This document shows, piece by piece, positions 1 to 12,240 of a stretch of DNA of 64,000 nucleotides (its first letter is position 1; the number at the start of each line of letters is the position of its first letter). Source of the stretch: Amphiura filiformis. Taxonomy: Eukaryota; Echinodermata; Ophiuroidea; Amphilepidida; Amphiuridae. The stretch covers positions 94,065,782-94,129,781 of the forward strand of contig NC_092628.1 of NCBI RefSeq assembly GCF_039555335.1, in the 5' to 3' direction. Below the pieces are notes generated by a model. That model saw nothing but the letters and a program-made list of their open reading frames with translations. It searched no databases and was not told the DNA's origin. The position numbers and the translations under genes were made by a program.

Positions 1-350
1 AACAGAGAGAAAATTCACACGCGCTGTTCGAAAGGAGTCGGTCGATGAAATTAACAAGTCCGCCACCACAGAGCAGGTTTCGCAACAAAACCATGTCATT
101 GATTGGGATGGAGCCAAAGTAATCGACAAAAAGACTCATGTAAGCAAACCAGATGGATTAGAGAAGCAATGTGGATCAGAAAACGGGGGCCAACGTTATC
201 AACCGCGATGAAGGACATACTCACTCAATCATGTATATGACCAGCTATTACAAAGAACTACACCCTCTGGAGATGAGAGTAGGAGTGTTGCTGGTTCATC
301 ACATTACTGATGAAGTCTTCCGTAGGAAGATGAAACGTCTAAAAACGTGA
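1..350 (+). mobile_element. Degenerate 3' end of a Penelope-like retroelement
   Basis: Broken reading frames recover the C-terminal tail of a Penelope-like (PLE) GIY-YIG protein. Near 150-190 the frame reads RWIREAMWIRKRG, matching RWLKEATWIRRKG in the better copy at 46.7-47.4 kb. The rest of the tail is spread over other frames and interrupted by stops, so the copy is dead. It ends with the same terminal signature as that copy, CTGATGA followed by GAAACGTC. The 5' part is cut by the window edge. It lies about 460 bp upstream of the first CASTOR exon seen and may sit in that gene's first intron. Confidence 0.7.
304..342 (+). ncRNA. Hammerhead ribozyme-like core in PLE terminus
   Basis: CTGATGA at 307-313 is followed by a stem TCTTCC/GGAAGA with a GTA loop, then GAAACGTC at 332-339. 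A two-base-pair stem III (AC/GU) leaves GUC as the cleavage triplet, and stem I can start with UUA/UAA. This is the layout of the minimal type I hammerheads described from Penelope-like elements. Folding was done by eye; activity is not shown. Confidence 0.6.
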
Positions 351-812
351 GTAATCAAGTGGATTTGTAAAGCATAATTGACCAATAATTGATATCTAAC
401 AATCCTGATGAACTTATTCAAAGAGTTGAAAAACTTGTGTTTATGGAAAACTATCAAACTGCTGGCATGCAAGCATAACATAATAATCTATACCTAGAAA
501 TCAAGGACTGGGCTGTTGTTATACATTAGCAAGTTCTGGTTCTAGTTACATCAGTCAATGCTGTGCTGCTCACTGCTCAGACATAAATAAGTCATCTGAC
601 CATAGCACTGTTAGAAAGTAGTTTGTGCAGTAAAAAATTCATTTGATGACCTCTCATGCTATCTTCCAGAGCAACTTATAAGTAAGATTTTTAGAATGGG
701 TCTTATATAGAACAAAGGAGTTGTGTTGTGGCATATTTGAACTGATCAGATAATAACAAACATTTCTATAAATTCAATCAATTATATTTAATTTCCATTC
801 TACCACTTACAG
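351..812. other. Non-coding stretch, probably intron
   Basis: AT-rich sequence with no exon, repeat or RNA gene recognised. It lies between the PLE remnant and the first CASTOR exon seen and ends in a plausible acceptor (acttacag before 813). It probably belongs to the intron after the unseen first coding exon. Confidence 0.4.
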
Positions 813-3800
813 CTGCAAGTTTTTTAGCTTCACTGAGACTACAATGGGATACACATTGATAGTAGATGAAGATGGTATCAAAGGTAGGTGTGGGTTTGCA
901 TGATAACTTAACTTCATAGCTCAAATACACAGTGGTTATTAGGGGCAATTTGCTCCACAATATTACAAAATAGCCTCCAATGTGAAAAACAATGTGGCAA
1001 TAAAAAGGGGTTGATTTTCATAGAATCTGTTCAGAATAATACAAATGAAAATGTAATCAAAAGACTATTGAAGTTATTATGCCATAAAATATTTTCATTT
1101 TAAAGGGCACCACAGCTCATCCCTCCAAACTTGCTCTAAAAAAGAGATGATCAGAAACCTACGACTACATAATGATTGTGTGCATAAGCTTTCTTGCAGA
1201 TTCGGTCATTTGATAAAGATTCCTTCCAATTTGTATTTGTGGGCTATTGACAGTAATTATGTGTAACTTGCAAATTCAATGTCTGAATCAACTGAAATTT
1301 TGGAAATAAGTTTTTTTATTGATATACTAAACCATACATTAATAATGATGCTATAAAATCACAAAATACCCCTTGAAAGGTTATTTTCTTCGGTATTAAA
1401 AACTGCAAATGTCAAAAATTTGATTTTTTTTTTCCTGGTTTTATTAGAGCTGGTCATATTTTATTTATGAGTATGCATACAAATGTAATCATGTGTATGT
1501 TGATGAAATGTTTTTGTCTATTTTAGAACTACCACAGAAAGAAGAGTTGCAGAAGCAAGGCAGTAGATGGGTGGTCCTCAGCGCTTCCTCTGGTCCATCA
1601 GAAATATCAGGATTAACGGAAATCACCAAATCTGTCATCATACCACTAGCCAATAACAACCTGTCCATCATGTCATTATCAACATATCAGACAGATTACA
1701 TACTGGTAAGAGAGCCAGGGGTTACCAATTGTCTGATCACTTGGTGGAACTCTTGTACTCATTTGCACAAACTCATCAGGAATACTTATTAAGATCATAC
1801 TTAACAAGTAAAAAGATTAGATGTATACAGGTTTTGACAAAAAAAGTTACACAATTTAGAAAATAGTATTTACTTTGTCGTCAAGGTAATTTCTTGAGCT
1901 ACTACATAAGCTTTATTTTAATTGAAAAGCAAAATGCCAAATGTGGCCAGACTCATTTTCTGGACAATTTAGTTAATTGAGCATAGCATTTGAGCCCGAG
2001 CAAAGAAACCAAGTGAAGTTTTTCTTTTGACCAAGATGGTACTCATTCCACTGCATATAACATTGTTGCCATGACCACTTTTTTATTTTTTTCTACAAAG
2101 CAAAATTACAAATGTATAATTTTTATTGTTACAGCCCTTACTTGGGGATCAAAGCTTAAAATGATTGGCTCATTAGGGCATGTGTGGTCTAGCGGTAGAG
2201 CATACGGCTTGATATCATAAAATTGTGGGTTCAAGGCCCAACACTGTTAATGTGTCCTTCAGCTCTTGCAACACTTAACCTCAATTTTTACCTCTCTACT
2301 GAGGTGTACAAATGGATACCAGCTTATAGTAGGGAGGTAAACAGATTCAATGTGTAGGACTAGCAACCCACCCACAGGAACATTACACAGAGAAGTCTAT
2401 CCTAGTTGCTGCTGAAACAGAGATGGGCACTTAATGATGCACTGAAAAGTGTAGCCACCCAAATTATCCCGTTTTAAAACTGCAAATTTTTTAATATTAA
2501 CTCTATTTTCATAATATTATATTTATTATGCATGCTGCAGGTGAAAGAAGAGAACTTACACCATGTTGTAAGATGCCTTTGTCCTCACTTCAAAGTTTTT
2601 CACGATGTCAACGGTGAAATGGTGCCTTATAAAGTAGATACATTAATAGAAGATCAAGCTGATCCACCAATTATAGAACGGTTACCGGATGGTAAGTGCA
2701 ATCTATAAGACACAAGCTGATCCACCAATCATAGGTGTAGATCCTGGGGATAAATCCCCCACAGTATTTTGCCAGGGGGATGGTTCATACAATCATCCCC
2801 CAATGTTGACGCCTGTATGTCATTTTCTGACCAAATTAACCTCATATTTGCCTATTTTAGCCCCAAAGGTGCAATTTTTGTGTGCTTTGTGTGTGTTTAT
2901 TCCACTTTTGCACCATATTTCATCAGTTTAGCTTAAATATGGCATGCATTCTACACCACTGCCACCAATTATAGAACAGTTCCCTGATGGTACATGTAAG
3001 CTGTAAGGTACAAGTAATGTGACATGAAGGACGAAGATGTTGCATTCTGTTGGTCGCATGTACAGTTTGGCTGTATGCTATATCTTTGCTGATCTGGTTG
3101 CTATGTGCACTCCTTAAAATTTTGTACAAAGAGCATTATTTATCAAACTGATGTCACAAATGAATTTTGTACAAAGGGCATTTTCAGCTCCCAGAATATG
3201 AATTTATTTGCAGCTTCCCTCATGGTGGAGGCAACATATTGCATCAAAAACCGCAATATTTCTAGTTTCAATGTCAGTTTATCAGCAAATTAAAGGCTTT
3301 AAATCAAAACTGAATAAGATTTGGCTTCTTTAAGCTTAAGTGTTACAAAAGTTTACATGTGTAGCGCTTATATTGTTTTGGAGCAGTGATGCAAAAACAA
3401 TTTATGTTCCTCTATTTTATGATTTTGTTTCCAGGTGTTTGCAGAAGTATAGTTCATCCATTAGCAAGTCCACAGAATAGGTTCTTAATAACAAGTCTAC
3501 AAATTGACTTGTTACCACAGGTCATATCAACATTATTGCAAATAATGTTCTATTCAAATAGGTAAGAAACTTTTTTTTTGTTAAACTGAGATCAAATATA
3601 ATATGTTCTGTCATAGTTCTGTTACATGCCTTGGGCTGAATAAGCATAGATGCATTTTGTACATTTTCAGAAAGCAGAAGGGTTCTGACAAGACCTGTAG
3701 TGACTATACCTGTTAAAAATTCACAAGATATGTAAAAGAATTTTGTGATCGGTTTTTTGTTATTTTGCAAGATTGATTATTCAGGGTATATTTGTTTATT

Positions 3801-6800
3801 ATTGTTTTGTTGTTGTTGTTTGTTCTGTCTTGTTTTTTCATTTTTTGATTGATTGTTTGTGTTTATTTTTATGTTTGTTTGCTTGTTACATTATCATTTT
3901 ATTTGTTTGCTTGCTTGTTACATTAGTATTAGTTAGCTTGTTTTTGCATAGTATACCTACCACAATAGGAAAAATATAATGATTAAAAAGTACTTTGCAT
4001 TGATTTTGTCTGATCTTTTATTTCCATTTCCGTTAAATAAATTGAGGTTAGATTTTGAAGCCAGACTATAACCATTCTGTTCCCTACATATTGGTATTGA
4101 TTTGGCACAAATATGTCAACATTGATTGATGATAATAATGTTAATTATGTAGTAACTTTTGTCTGTAGGTGTGATTTACAATGTGCATATAAATAAAGTC
4201 ACTTTTTAAACCAGACTATAATCAGTCTCCTTCCTACCAATTGGTATTGATTTGACACAGATATATCAACATTGATTGATGAAAATCAAATGAACTATTG
4301 CAACTTTTTATATCTCCTGCAATGTGCAGAGTACTTTGCTCCTGACTAATAGGGCACTGATATCTAACTTTCTATGACCCTCCTCAATATATGGGGCCTA
4401 TTTCTGAGAATTTCTAAGCAATAATGATCACAACACTTACTATTGAAGGAAAGCTGCAAGTTATCTAATTTCCTGGTGATAAAGTAAGAATACAAATGTA
4501 TTTTTCCGGTGCTATACTTTCTTTCTATTTACTGTTTCTCTTCTTTTAATTCCATGAAGTTGCAGCTTTTGCCCCTGTTGTGGTCTATAAAGATGACAGA
4601 ACCCTACCTATGCCTTGGTCTTATTGCAGGTGGCATGAATCAATAATCCCTAATAATAGGCTAAGATGAAACAATTGGAAACATATGCGGCAAATGAGTT
4701 CCTAATTAATTGTTTCAAATTCAATAACTGTTTGAATCATTAGTGATAAATGCAAGTCATTCTAAAAAGTAGGCCTTGGGTAGCATGCGTTATGTAGCAA
4801 GTATCCCCTATCCCTATACAGTGTGTATCAACATAATTGGAATCCATCTGTCGCCAGTAATTTTAGACAAGATTACAACACCAAAATGCAACATTAGATT
4901 CACCTTATTAGAAGATTAATGTAGTAAAATGTCACAAAACCATCAATTCTGGTTGTTTAAAGAGGACCCAATGTTGCATGTGGAAGAAGTGGGGTTTTTA
5001 ATGAGTATCAAAACCAGGGCTCAGGGGTTACATGATTTGCTTCTAAATTACACAAAAAAGCCATTGAAAAATGTGTGTCAGTGGCATATACAAGGGCTAC
5101 ATTTCATACAAAATATGCCTTGTAATCATGAGATCTAATCTGATGGGTACCAGTCACTTTGAAACGACCTGATCTACCTGTTTTACACTATTAACAAGAT
5201 TCAATGTGATTTGATTTCATAGTTTCCTGCCAAATCCACAAGATGGTCATGAAAGGTTCTTCTCCATTTCTATCATAGAAGATAAGATTTCATTAGTACT
5301 AGACACAGATGCCCTAGCTTTGTAAGTAGATTTTGTATGGCAGTTAAGGCATTTTAAAACTTTTAATGGAAACTTAATGAAGGATATTTTACATACCTGT
5401 GTTTTTGGTAATGATCTGATACCATCCTCAAGCAGTAGGGACTGGCTGATTGTCATCATCACACCTTGATGGTGTAGGTGTTTAAGTAGAAGACTTTGCT
5501 AAATGTTAGGTAGATCTTAGCCCCCATCTTTGTTTAACTTGCCTTATTATTTTTTTATTTAATAGTGATATAATATTACTGCAATTCTCATGGTAACATT
5601 TATGTCAATTTTTATTGTTTCTCAAATACCTTATTGGGAAAAACAACTTTGTCAACATTTTTTTTCCATTTGCAATCTTTGTGAGGACAATGTTCAAATT
5701 GTAGAAATATTATAGTTATCCAAAAGGTGGCCCTCAATTTCAGGTTTATTCGTAAACACTATATGTATATTTCATTAATTTCTATTCTTGTTATCAGGGT
5801 CTTAGCTAGAAATTGAGGGTTGACAGTCATTTGAATAAAATTGCCTGTCCTAATTTGACCTTTAAAACATTTACCAGACATCTATAGCCCATTGGGGGTT
5901 CAAAGAGTTCAAATATGTGCTGATATGGCCTAGTTCTACAAACCTGGTCTACTAAAAAGGTCAATTAGCTTCTCAAAACATACAATGTTATAGCATCTGT
6001 CAAAGGCATTAATTTTGCCCGTCCCAGGAGCAAACTGGCCGTCTAAAATGACGGCCAGATGGGTGGCTAGCTAAGACCCTGCTTATTATATAAGATGGTG
6101 TAACACTGCTGAAACTCATTACATTTGTGTTACATATTTATGTTGTCAGATTTCCAAGTGGAATATTAGGGACGGGTACTGAAGAGGAGTGTTGGAAGAT
6201 GGTAAAGATAGGTGCAGGTCCACTGGGATTTGGTAAGTATCAGATTCATTGATCGATTGGGATTAATCAATCAATTGATCAGTTAGTGAATTCATAGGCT
6301 TTTTCATTAATTCACTAAACAATTAATGTCCATTCAAAGTTTAATCATCTTGTGCATGATTTTTCTCTTCAAACGTATGTTGGGTAATTATTTTAAATAT
6401 AGCTATTATTCTTCGGTTCACCTTAAGTTTGGCAGTGACATCAGTGTTTTTTCGTGGTTGCACTGTAAGCATGCTGACAAACCAACCTTGTGCGTATACG
6501 CTCTGTGCGATTACACATGCAATTCGATACTATGACCAGCGATATATGCACCTACATCACTACTTAGCTTTAGACAAACCAATGTATAGACTTATATCCT
6601 ACAGATTGAAATAAATGGAACAACAATACATATCCTTATTGATTTCATATTCTGATATGATTATTAATGATATAATTCAATGTTATATACTTCTGCAGAG
6701 GAGAGTGGTATTGTAGCACAGATATCAGAGCCATTAGCTGAGGCTGACATCCATATGTACTACATCAGCACCTTTCTGCATGATCATACACTGGTAAGGC

Positions 6801-7556
6801 ATTTAAACAAACAAAACAATGAGCAAATAAAACAAACACACAAAATGGTGAATAGACCAAACAATACATTTTTATCTACTTATAATTGTGGTTTATGTTG
6901 AACTCATGAAGCATCAACAAATTTGATGATATTGTCACTGAACTGTTCATATAATGGCTTAGAAACGATGATGTGCAAGGTAGCCGAGTGGTGTACACTA
7001 TCACTGCTGGGTCAAAGGTGTTAGTTGCAATCATTCAGAATTATAATATTTCTAGAGTTTTGTCAAAATGTTCCTACCCGGTCTAAAACCGAATTGTGCT
7101 TGTTGATCATATTAAGACACATGAATTTTGATAATTCGAAAGCCTCATAGTCACAGCTATACCAGTTGAATTCCATATCTTAATTAATCTTAATTTTCAC
7201 ACAGGAAGTAGGAATGGGGTTACCCCTGGTGTATGAAATTAAGTGGGTATATGTATTTTAAATGGAATAGACCATTTAGTGAATATGTATAGCTAGTGAC
7301 TAAATAACAAATGATTTGGGGGTCCATTTTAGACAAACTTACAATCAATCATCAGGTAGATCTAATGGGGTAAATGCTTGATGAATCAAACTTAAGATTA
7401 TTTGGAAGTCTATATAAGGCAAAAAACAAATGAACAACTTCTTGTTTGTTCCCAATCATATCTTTTTTGTATTTCTATTTTTTTATTTTGTAGATACCAG
7501 AGGTTGATATAGATAGAGCCTTAAGTCTTTTACAAAATCGTCAATGTATTCAGTAA
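813..7556 (+). CDS. CASTOR: CASTOR1/2-like cytosolic arginine sensor for mTORC1, 5'-partial
   Basis: Eight exons: 813-883, 1527-1705, 2541-2691, 3435-3561, 5223-5321, 6150-6232, 6699-6793 and 7494-7556 (stop TAA 7554-7556). All junctions are GT-AG and phases agree throughout, giving 289 codons including the stop against about 329 residues in human CASTOR1. The missing N-terminal residues (around 40) must be encoded further 5'. Diagnostic segments are CKFFSFTET and YTLIVDEDGIKE, LSTYQTDYILV, IVHPLASPQNRFLITSL, ISIIEDKISLVLDT and YYISTFLHDHTLIPEVDI. CASTOR proteins are built from ACT domains; arginine-free CASTOR binds GATOR2 and arginine releases it, activating mTORC1. The aspartate in STFLHDH aligns with the region of the human arginine-contacting Asp304 (from memory, not aligned by software). 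CASTOR1 versus CASTOR2 cannot be resolved; an invertebrate may have one pre-duplication gene. Confidence 0.92.
884..1526 (+). other. CASTOR intron between exons 813-883 and 1527-1705
   Basis: Donor GGTAGGTG after 883; acceptor preceded by a pyrimidine-rich tract ending tattttag. No repeat or gene recognised inside. Confidence 0.8.
2170..2450 (+). mobile_element. tRNA-derived SINE in a CASTOR intron
   Basis: Begins with RNA polymerase III promoter elements: A-box-like TGGTCTAGCGG near 2186 and B-box-like GGGTTCAAGGC near 2228. The body (acacttaacc, aggtgtacaaatgg, agggaggta) resembles the central region of marine-invertebrate tRNA-derived SINEs. The tRNA-like head lacks a clean cloverleaf, so this is a SINE rather than a tRNA gene. 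The 3' boundary is approximate. Confidence 0.65.
2653..2995 (+). repeat. Partial copies of a CASTOR exon end in the following intron
   Basis: The exon segment gctgatccaccaattatag (2658-2676) recurs at about 2712-2732, and again near 2966-2990 together with the gaacagttccctgatgg part. Local duplication of the exon 3' end and its donor region; the copies are not joined to a usable frame. Confidence 0.6.
4058..4290 (+). repeat. Direct duplication, about 150-bp spacing, in CASTOR intron
   Basis: The block starting ccagactataa and running through ttggtattgattt to acattgattgatga occurs at about 4061-4130 and again at about 4211-4283 with a few substitutions. It lies in the intron 3562-5222. The rest of that intron (T-rich near 3780-3960) holds nothing recognised. 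Confidence 0.65.
5795..6081. mobile_element. hAT-like MITE in CASTOR intron
   Basis: Perfect terminal inverted repeat CAGGGTCTTAGCTAG at 5795 and its complement ending at 6081. It is flanked by an imperfect 8-bp duplication (cttgttat before, cttattat after). CAGGG termini and 8-bp duplications are typical of hAT transposons. At 287 bp it cannot encode a transposase. Confidence 0.75.
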
Positions 7557-7680
7557 TAGCAGACAGGCATTTCAGAAGCACCTGAAAATGTGACATGATG
7601 GTGAAACAATACAGGCTGATAGACAATGAAGGGACAATGCTTGTGTGTGGCTCTGAATCAAATTGAACTGCCAAGATAAA

Positions 7681-8077
7681 TGTGACGTGTTGTGTCAAAA
7701 GGAGACACTTTTGGGCAGGTTATCAATTTTGAGGTTTTTACATATCTTAAATATAGAGATATTTTGCTCCACAACGCTGTTTTCCTCAATGAAATCGGAC
7801 ATTCCTAAGTGAAGATATTGAGTTTGTAAGTTATGGTATTATAAAATTTGAAATTGAGATATCGGCCCTTAAAAATATTATTGACAATGTTGAGAGTAGG
7901 AATTACCTTGAAAAATGTCTCAAAAAATACAAGATGCCAGTTATATTCCTGTCTGAAACTATCAGACAATATTTTTAACATTAATTCGCAACAAACCCAA
8001 ATTGTGAAAAAATCACCCCCGGGCAGCTTTTTGGCTATTCCTGCCCAAAAGTGTCTCCTTTTTACATGACACGTCAC
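7681..8077. mobile_element. MITE with long inverted termini
   Basis: Inverted arms of about 38 bp: gtgacgtgttgtgtcaaaag at the left and its near-complement ending gacacgtcac at the right, both including ggagacacttttgggcagg. Spacer is non-coding. It begins about 125 bp after the CASTOR stop, so it may lie in the 3' UTR or just beyond. The small open frames on both strands here are by-products of the palindrome. Confidence 0.7.
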
Positions 8078-9231
8078 AAAAAATATGACTCATACTTGTA
8101 TGCTGCAGGTTTTGCTTACTTCAATGCATGTTTTCTGGGACCCAGGCATTTGGGTTTCATCGCACGCTTGCCAGCAAATCTATCTCACAGAACTACTTGT
8201 TTTTTGGAGAGTTCCCATAGACTTAGTACCTCCCTGATGACAAATATACAGTACCTTATGGAAAATTGTTTTTCCAAACATGTTCTGGCCACCACCCCAT
8301 GTAACTAATTCATGAGGTTTCAACAATTTTCCCATTACTTGTATAACTAAGCCATTTACTTTGTTAGTGCTTAAACAATCCAATATTTTATTAAAATGAA
8401 ACACTTTCCATTAAGTTGTGGAGTGTAACCACATGATATTTACTATTTTTTTTAAATAATGATCACCAGAATATCTCTTCTTGCAACATATTGGCTGTTT
8501 AATTGTGACCAAACATTTGTAACATGGTGGTGAAGGAAAACATTTGGAAAAGTGGTCTTCAATTCGTTATAGATTGGCTCGTCAGATTGGAAAACTTTTT
8601 TTAAAGCTATGCAATATGTATTACAGTAAGGATTCACAATATGTTTTTAATTTGTTGCTTTCAAAACTGTATGCTTTTCGTCCAAAATAATGTTATGTTC
8701 ACTAATTTTGCTCCTTTCAGCCAGAAGATGTTACCATTTACTTGAATGAGCTAGATGGGGAATGTACTTCTTTATAATGAATTTAAAATTATGGGTAAAA
8801 AAATACCACTTGTTTACTCAGATATTTTGTCTGCGGTAGAACTTCTGTTACTGCATGATACACCTTTTACTTTGTTTAATTCATACTAGGCAAAAATGAT
8901 TCTGTTTTTGTTAATACAAAAGTCACAAAATCATGCATCAGTCATACAATAGCTAAGCACACTTTGCTTAGGTAACCGGCCTAATTTGTGTGGATGCCAT
9001 TCGATATCAATCCTCTAGTTCATGGATCTCACCTTTACAGAATTTAACGTTTTATGCACCAAGAAGTTTACTAATCTACTTGGTAAAAGAAGCAATATCT
9101 ATTGGCAATGTTACCAGTAGATTTTATTTGAATACATCAGTAACTATGTCTCCAAACTTTGAGCCAAGATCACCATAATAATCTATATCATACTAGCAGT
9201 TGGTGTGATCAAGAGACAGATTGGGCTCTTG
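8078..9231. other. Intergenic, nothing recognised
   Basis: AT-rich sequence after the CASTOR gene. No convincing exon, polyadenylation cluster or repeat boundary seen. Confidence 0.4.
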
Positions 9232-9389
9232 CAGTTGAAATCCATACACCCCTATAGAAGACATTATCTTAATTTACCAGTATAGATTTGAAATAGAGCC
9301 ATCCATTCAGGTAACCCCATGTGAAATTCACACTCCCTGGGTGGAAGATTAACGGCATGTCTTCCATAGGGGTGTATGGATTTCAACTG
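9232..9389. mobile_element. Short palindromic MITE, 158 bp
   Basis: Inverted arms of about 31 bp with CAGTTGAAATCCATACACCC at the left end and the complement at the right (ggtgtatggatttcaactg). The aagacat/atgtctt part extends the arms. A diverged relative may lie near 7160-7270. Confidence 0.75.
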
Positions 9390-10008
9390 GAATAGTCCAT
9401 TGCCTGTGATCAAACACTGGTAGTATTCATGCAGCATTACTGGCAATTCAGTTGTTGATAAAATGTTTTATTGTGTTACAAGCTTATGCCCATATCACAC
9501 AACTGTACTTGACTTAATTAGTACCCCTCCCCAACATATAATCAGGGCCATCTGTGTACTTTTCTGGTTTACATTTCATTTTTAATGACTGAAATAGGGT
9601 CAAAAATTCATAATAAAGTCACATAAACAATCTTGGTTTCGTTAACCACTCTTTTGCATGGAAAATGTCTGAATGAAAATGTTTGAATATCATATCACAA
9701 TGAATAATAAGCGCCACCTTAAAATGAAGTTTTTCTGTGATTTCGTTATGAATTTTGAGCTTATTTCATACAAAATAAAGTATAGTGAAATGGGGGTTAC
9801 ACAAAATTGTAAGCTATAAAAGTACTCAGAGGGCGCTCATTAGGCCGAATGCGGTTATATGATACAGGTAAAAGCTGTAACACAAGATTACAATTTCACT
9901 TAATGGTTCAATGAGATAGTGATATTTAACCACCTGACCCAATCAGGGCAGCATTTGCATACACTATTTGCTATATCAGCTTTCAGATAGGGTTTTCCAA
10001 GACATGTA
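9390..10008. other. Intergenic, nothing recognised
   Basis: No gene or repeat boundary identified. Contains short AT-rich runs only. Confidence 0.4.
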
Positions 10009-10224
10009 TATATGTGACATGATAAAGGGAAATGAGTCAGATGTCGCTAATATTGATTTTGAGATATTGGCAACGAAAGTGTTAAAATTCTTTTGTTTTA
10101 TATTGTTTTCAATATGGTGTTTTCAGTTTCAGAAAGCTCTAAATATCCTCTTTAGAAACATGTAAAACTCATTTTCAACCAGGGTCGACATGTGACTCAT
10201 TCCCCTTGATCATGTCACATATAT
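10009..10224 (+). mobile_element. Palindromic MITE, copy 1 of a family
   Basis: Ends are inverted: TATATGTGACATGAT at the left and ATCATGTCACATATA at the right, continuing through gaatgagtca/tgactcattc. The internal sequence (agatattggc, ttttcagtttcag) reappears in reverse orientation at 12241-12490. Confidence 0.75.
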
Positions 10225-12240
10225 GTTTGAAGAGTTTGTTAATAGAGCTTGCAAGTCACACAGCACCACCTATCACTGATATTATGTGACAAATGGGTGT
10301 AAAATGAATCGTATGTCAAACAAAATATATTCTGCTCAATTCAGGCCAGTCAGAGTGGTGCCTGAGCTAGCGGTGTTTGTGCTCAACTATTGAGAAAAAT
10401 AAATCCCACACTCAAAGGGAAAAGTATGGATTCAATTATGTCATTGTAATGGGTTTTGTGTTTCCCCCATCTGCATGATTCTTGCTGGGAGGGGGAAACC
10501 TTTTGTTTTTACCTATTATTTTTGTCATACCTCTATAACTGCAATACATATGGCAATATAAATGTGGCTTCCTTGACTCATTTCTTCTAAGATCAATGTC
10601 TTACTCTACAGAAATAAACTGTATTATTTTAGCAAAAAAAACATGAAGAATATGTCCTGAAGGATCTGACTCGCCTGAAGAAGACTTCACTTCAGCAGAG
10701 TGTGTAAGATGATGCAAGACGCAAATAGTACATGCAAGTATAGGGAATTGATATACAATTCAGAGAGTGTGAAAAAAACTCAGAACAGGTAGGAATCAAC
10801 CAAGCAAGTCACCACTGATTACATGTTCTCATGAGCTTCCTTTTCTGTTTAAAATATTTATTCTTATTTTTCATTGAATATTTCTGCCCACACAATAGGC
10901 TACAATATGCTACAAGTGTCATATAAATTACACTTTGGTTCCTGAAATATTAATATTTTCACGTAACAAAAAGTGATTAATTAGGGAGGTAATTGAACAC
11001 ATCTTGTGGCCATATCTCAACATCAATTCTAAGTCAACATATGACTACTCATTAGTCTTCATTGCATCACAGTTACTGATGCTTAATATCAATAATTTGA
11101 GATATATAAAATATAAAGTAGGTTATGGTGTCTCCAACGGAGATGCCTTAAAAAATCTCTTATATGTTTGAGTGACCATAACTTTGAGTACAATTAATGA
11201 AAAGCAATCAAATTTATATGAACTTGGGGATCATTTTATTAGCTGCAGTATGATACGACAAATGAATGATTGAATGAAATTTGATGCAATTTGAAAAGTT
11301 GGAAATTCAAAATGACTGTGCGTGTGAAACTGCATAGGCTAAAATATTCCATTCACCTGATTTTGCACTAACAGCTTTTTTGCAGTTTTTTTTTATTCAG
11401 TCATAAGAAACATACACCCACCTATGACCTTATCTATATATGCATGACTATAAATGAAGTTAACACAGTAAGTAAAACCAAGAATAATAATTGACACAGC
11501 TTTCAGTTTCATCTCGCTACCAATTTAAATCATCTCATATCCAATGGCAAAGTCCAAAAAAAATCCATTCAACAGGCATGGCTGAAAAGTTGTTGAGTAT
11601 GAGTATTTGTACCCAATACACTCATTATGCATGTAGCAGCTTATTGGGGTTAAAGACCTGTGCATTAACAGGTGAGCATGTTTGATATAGTGTTTTTGGA
11701 GCTGCAACATTGAGCAAATTAGCTATGGTAAATCAAACTCAGAACGCATAATTACACTTGATTAACAGGCAGTTATTTGAGGATATTAAAACTCAGTAAG
11801 AATTATTCAGATGGAAATATATTATTTAGTTCTACACATTACTGACAAGTGTAAAATTTCATCAAATAAATTGCCTGTGTTTTACATGGAGCAGCACCTG
11901 TATAATTCACACTTATTAGAATCATGTTATGACTGTTTGCAGTATCATTATGTATTCCATTGGTTACTGTATTGAGGATTGCATACAGAGTGCATTCAAC
12001 CCTCTTGAATTATTATCCCTTGGCTTAGCTACTACTAACCATGAAGGGGGATATTATGATGGTGTATTCCTTCCATGTGTGGGGGATGTGACGTGATGGT
12101 GTGTGTGTATGTATTTTGGTTTTTATTTCCTGATATTTGGTGTAAAACATCAAATTTAATCATTATTATGTTTTTGATCCAATATTTTCACATGCTTGGA
12201 TTCGTCAAAACATAATAATGATACAATTTGGTGAAAGTAA
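10225..12240. other. Intergenic between two MITE copies
   Basis: Mostly AT-rich unique sequence. One exon-like segment (10633-10703) is listed separately. Nothing else recognised. Confidence 0.4.
10633..10703 (+). other. Orphan exon-like segment of unknown function
   Basis: A 71-nt open stretch bounded by a plausible acceptor (attattttag) and donor (gtaagatg). It reads KHEEYVLKDLTRLKKTSLQQ, a charged, helix-compatible peptide. If the donor is not used, the frame stops at TAA 10705-10707. No partner exon was found in phase nearby. It may be a chance pair of splice-like signals or an exon of a gene spanning the region. Confidence 0.25.

Noticed and set aside
2186..2245. tRNA gene
   Set aside because: A and B boxes are present, but the arms do not pair as a cloverleaf and a SINE body follows.
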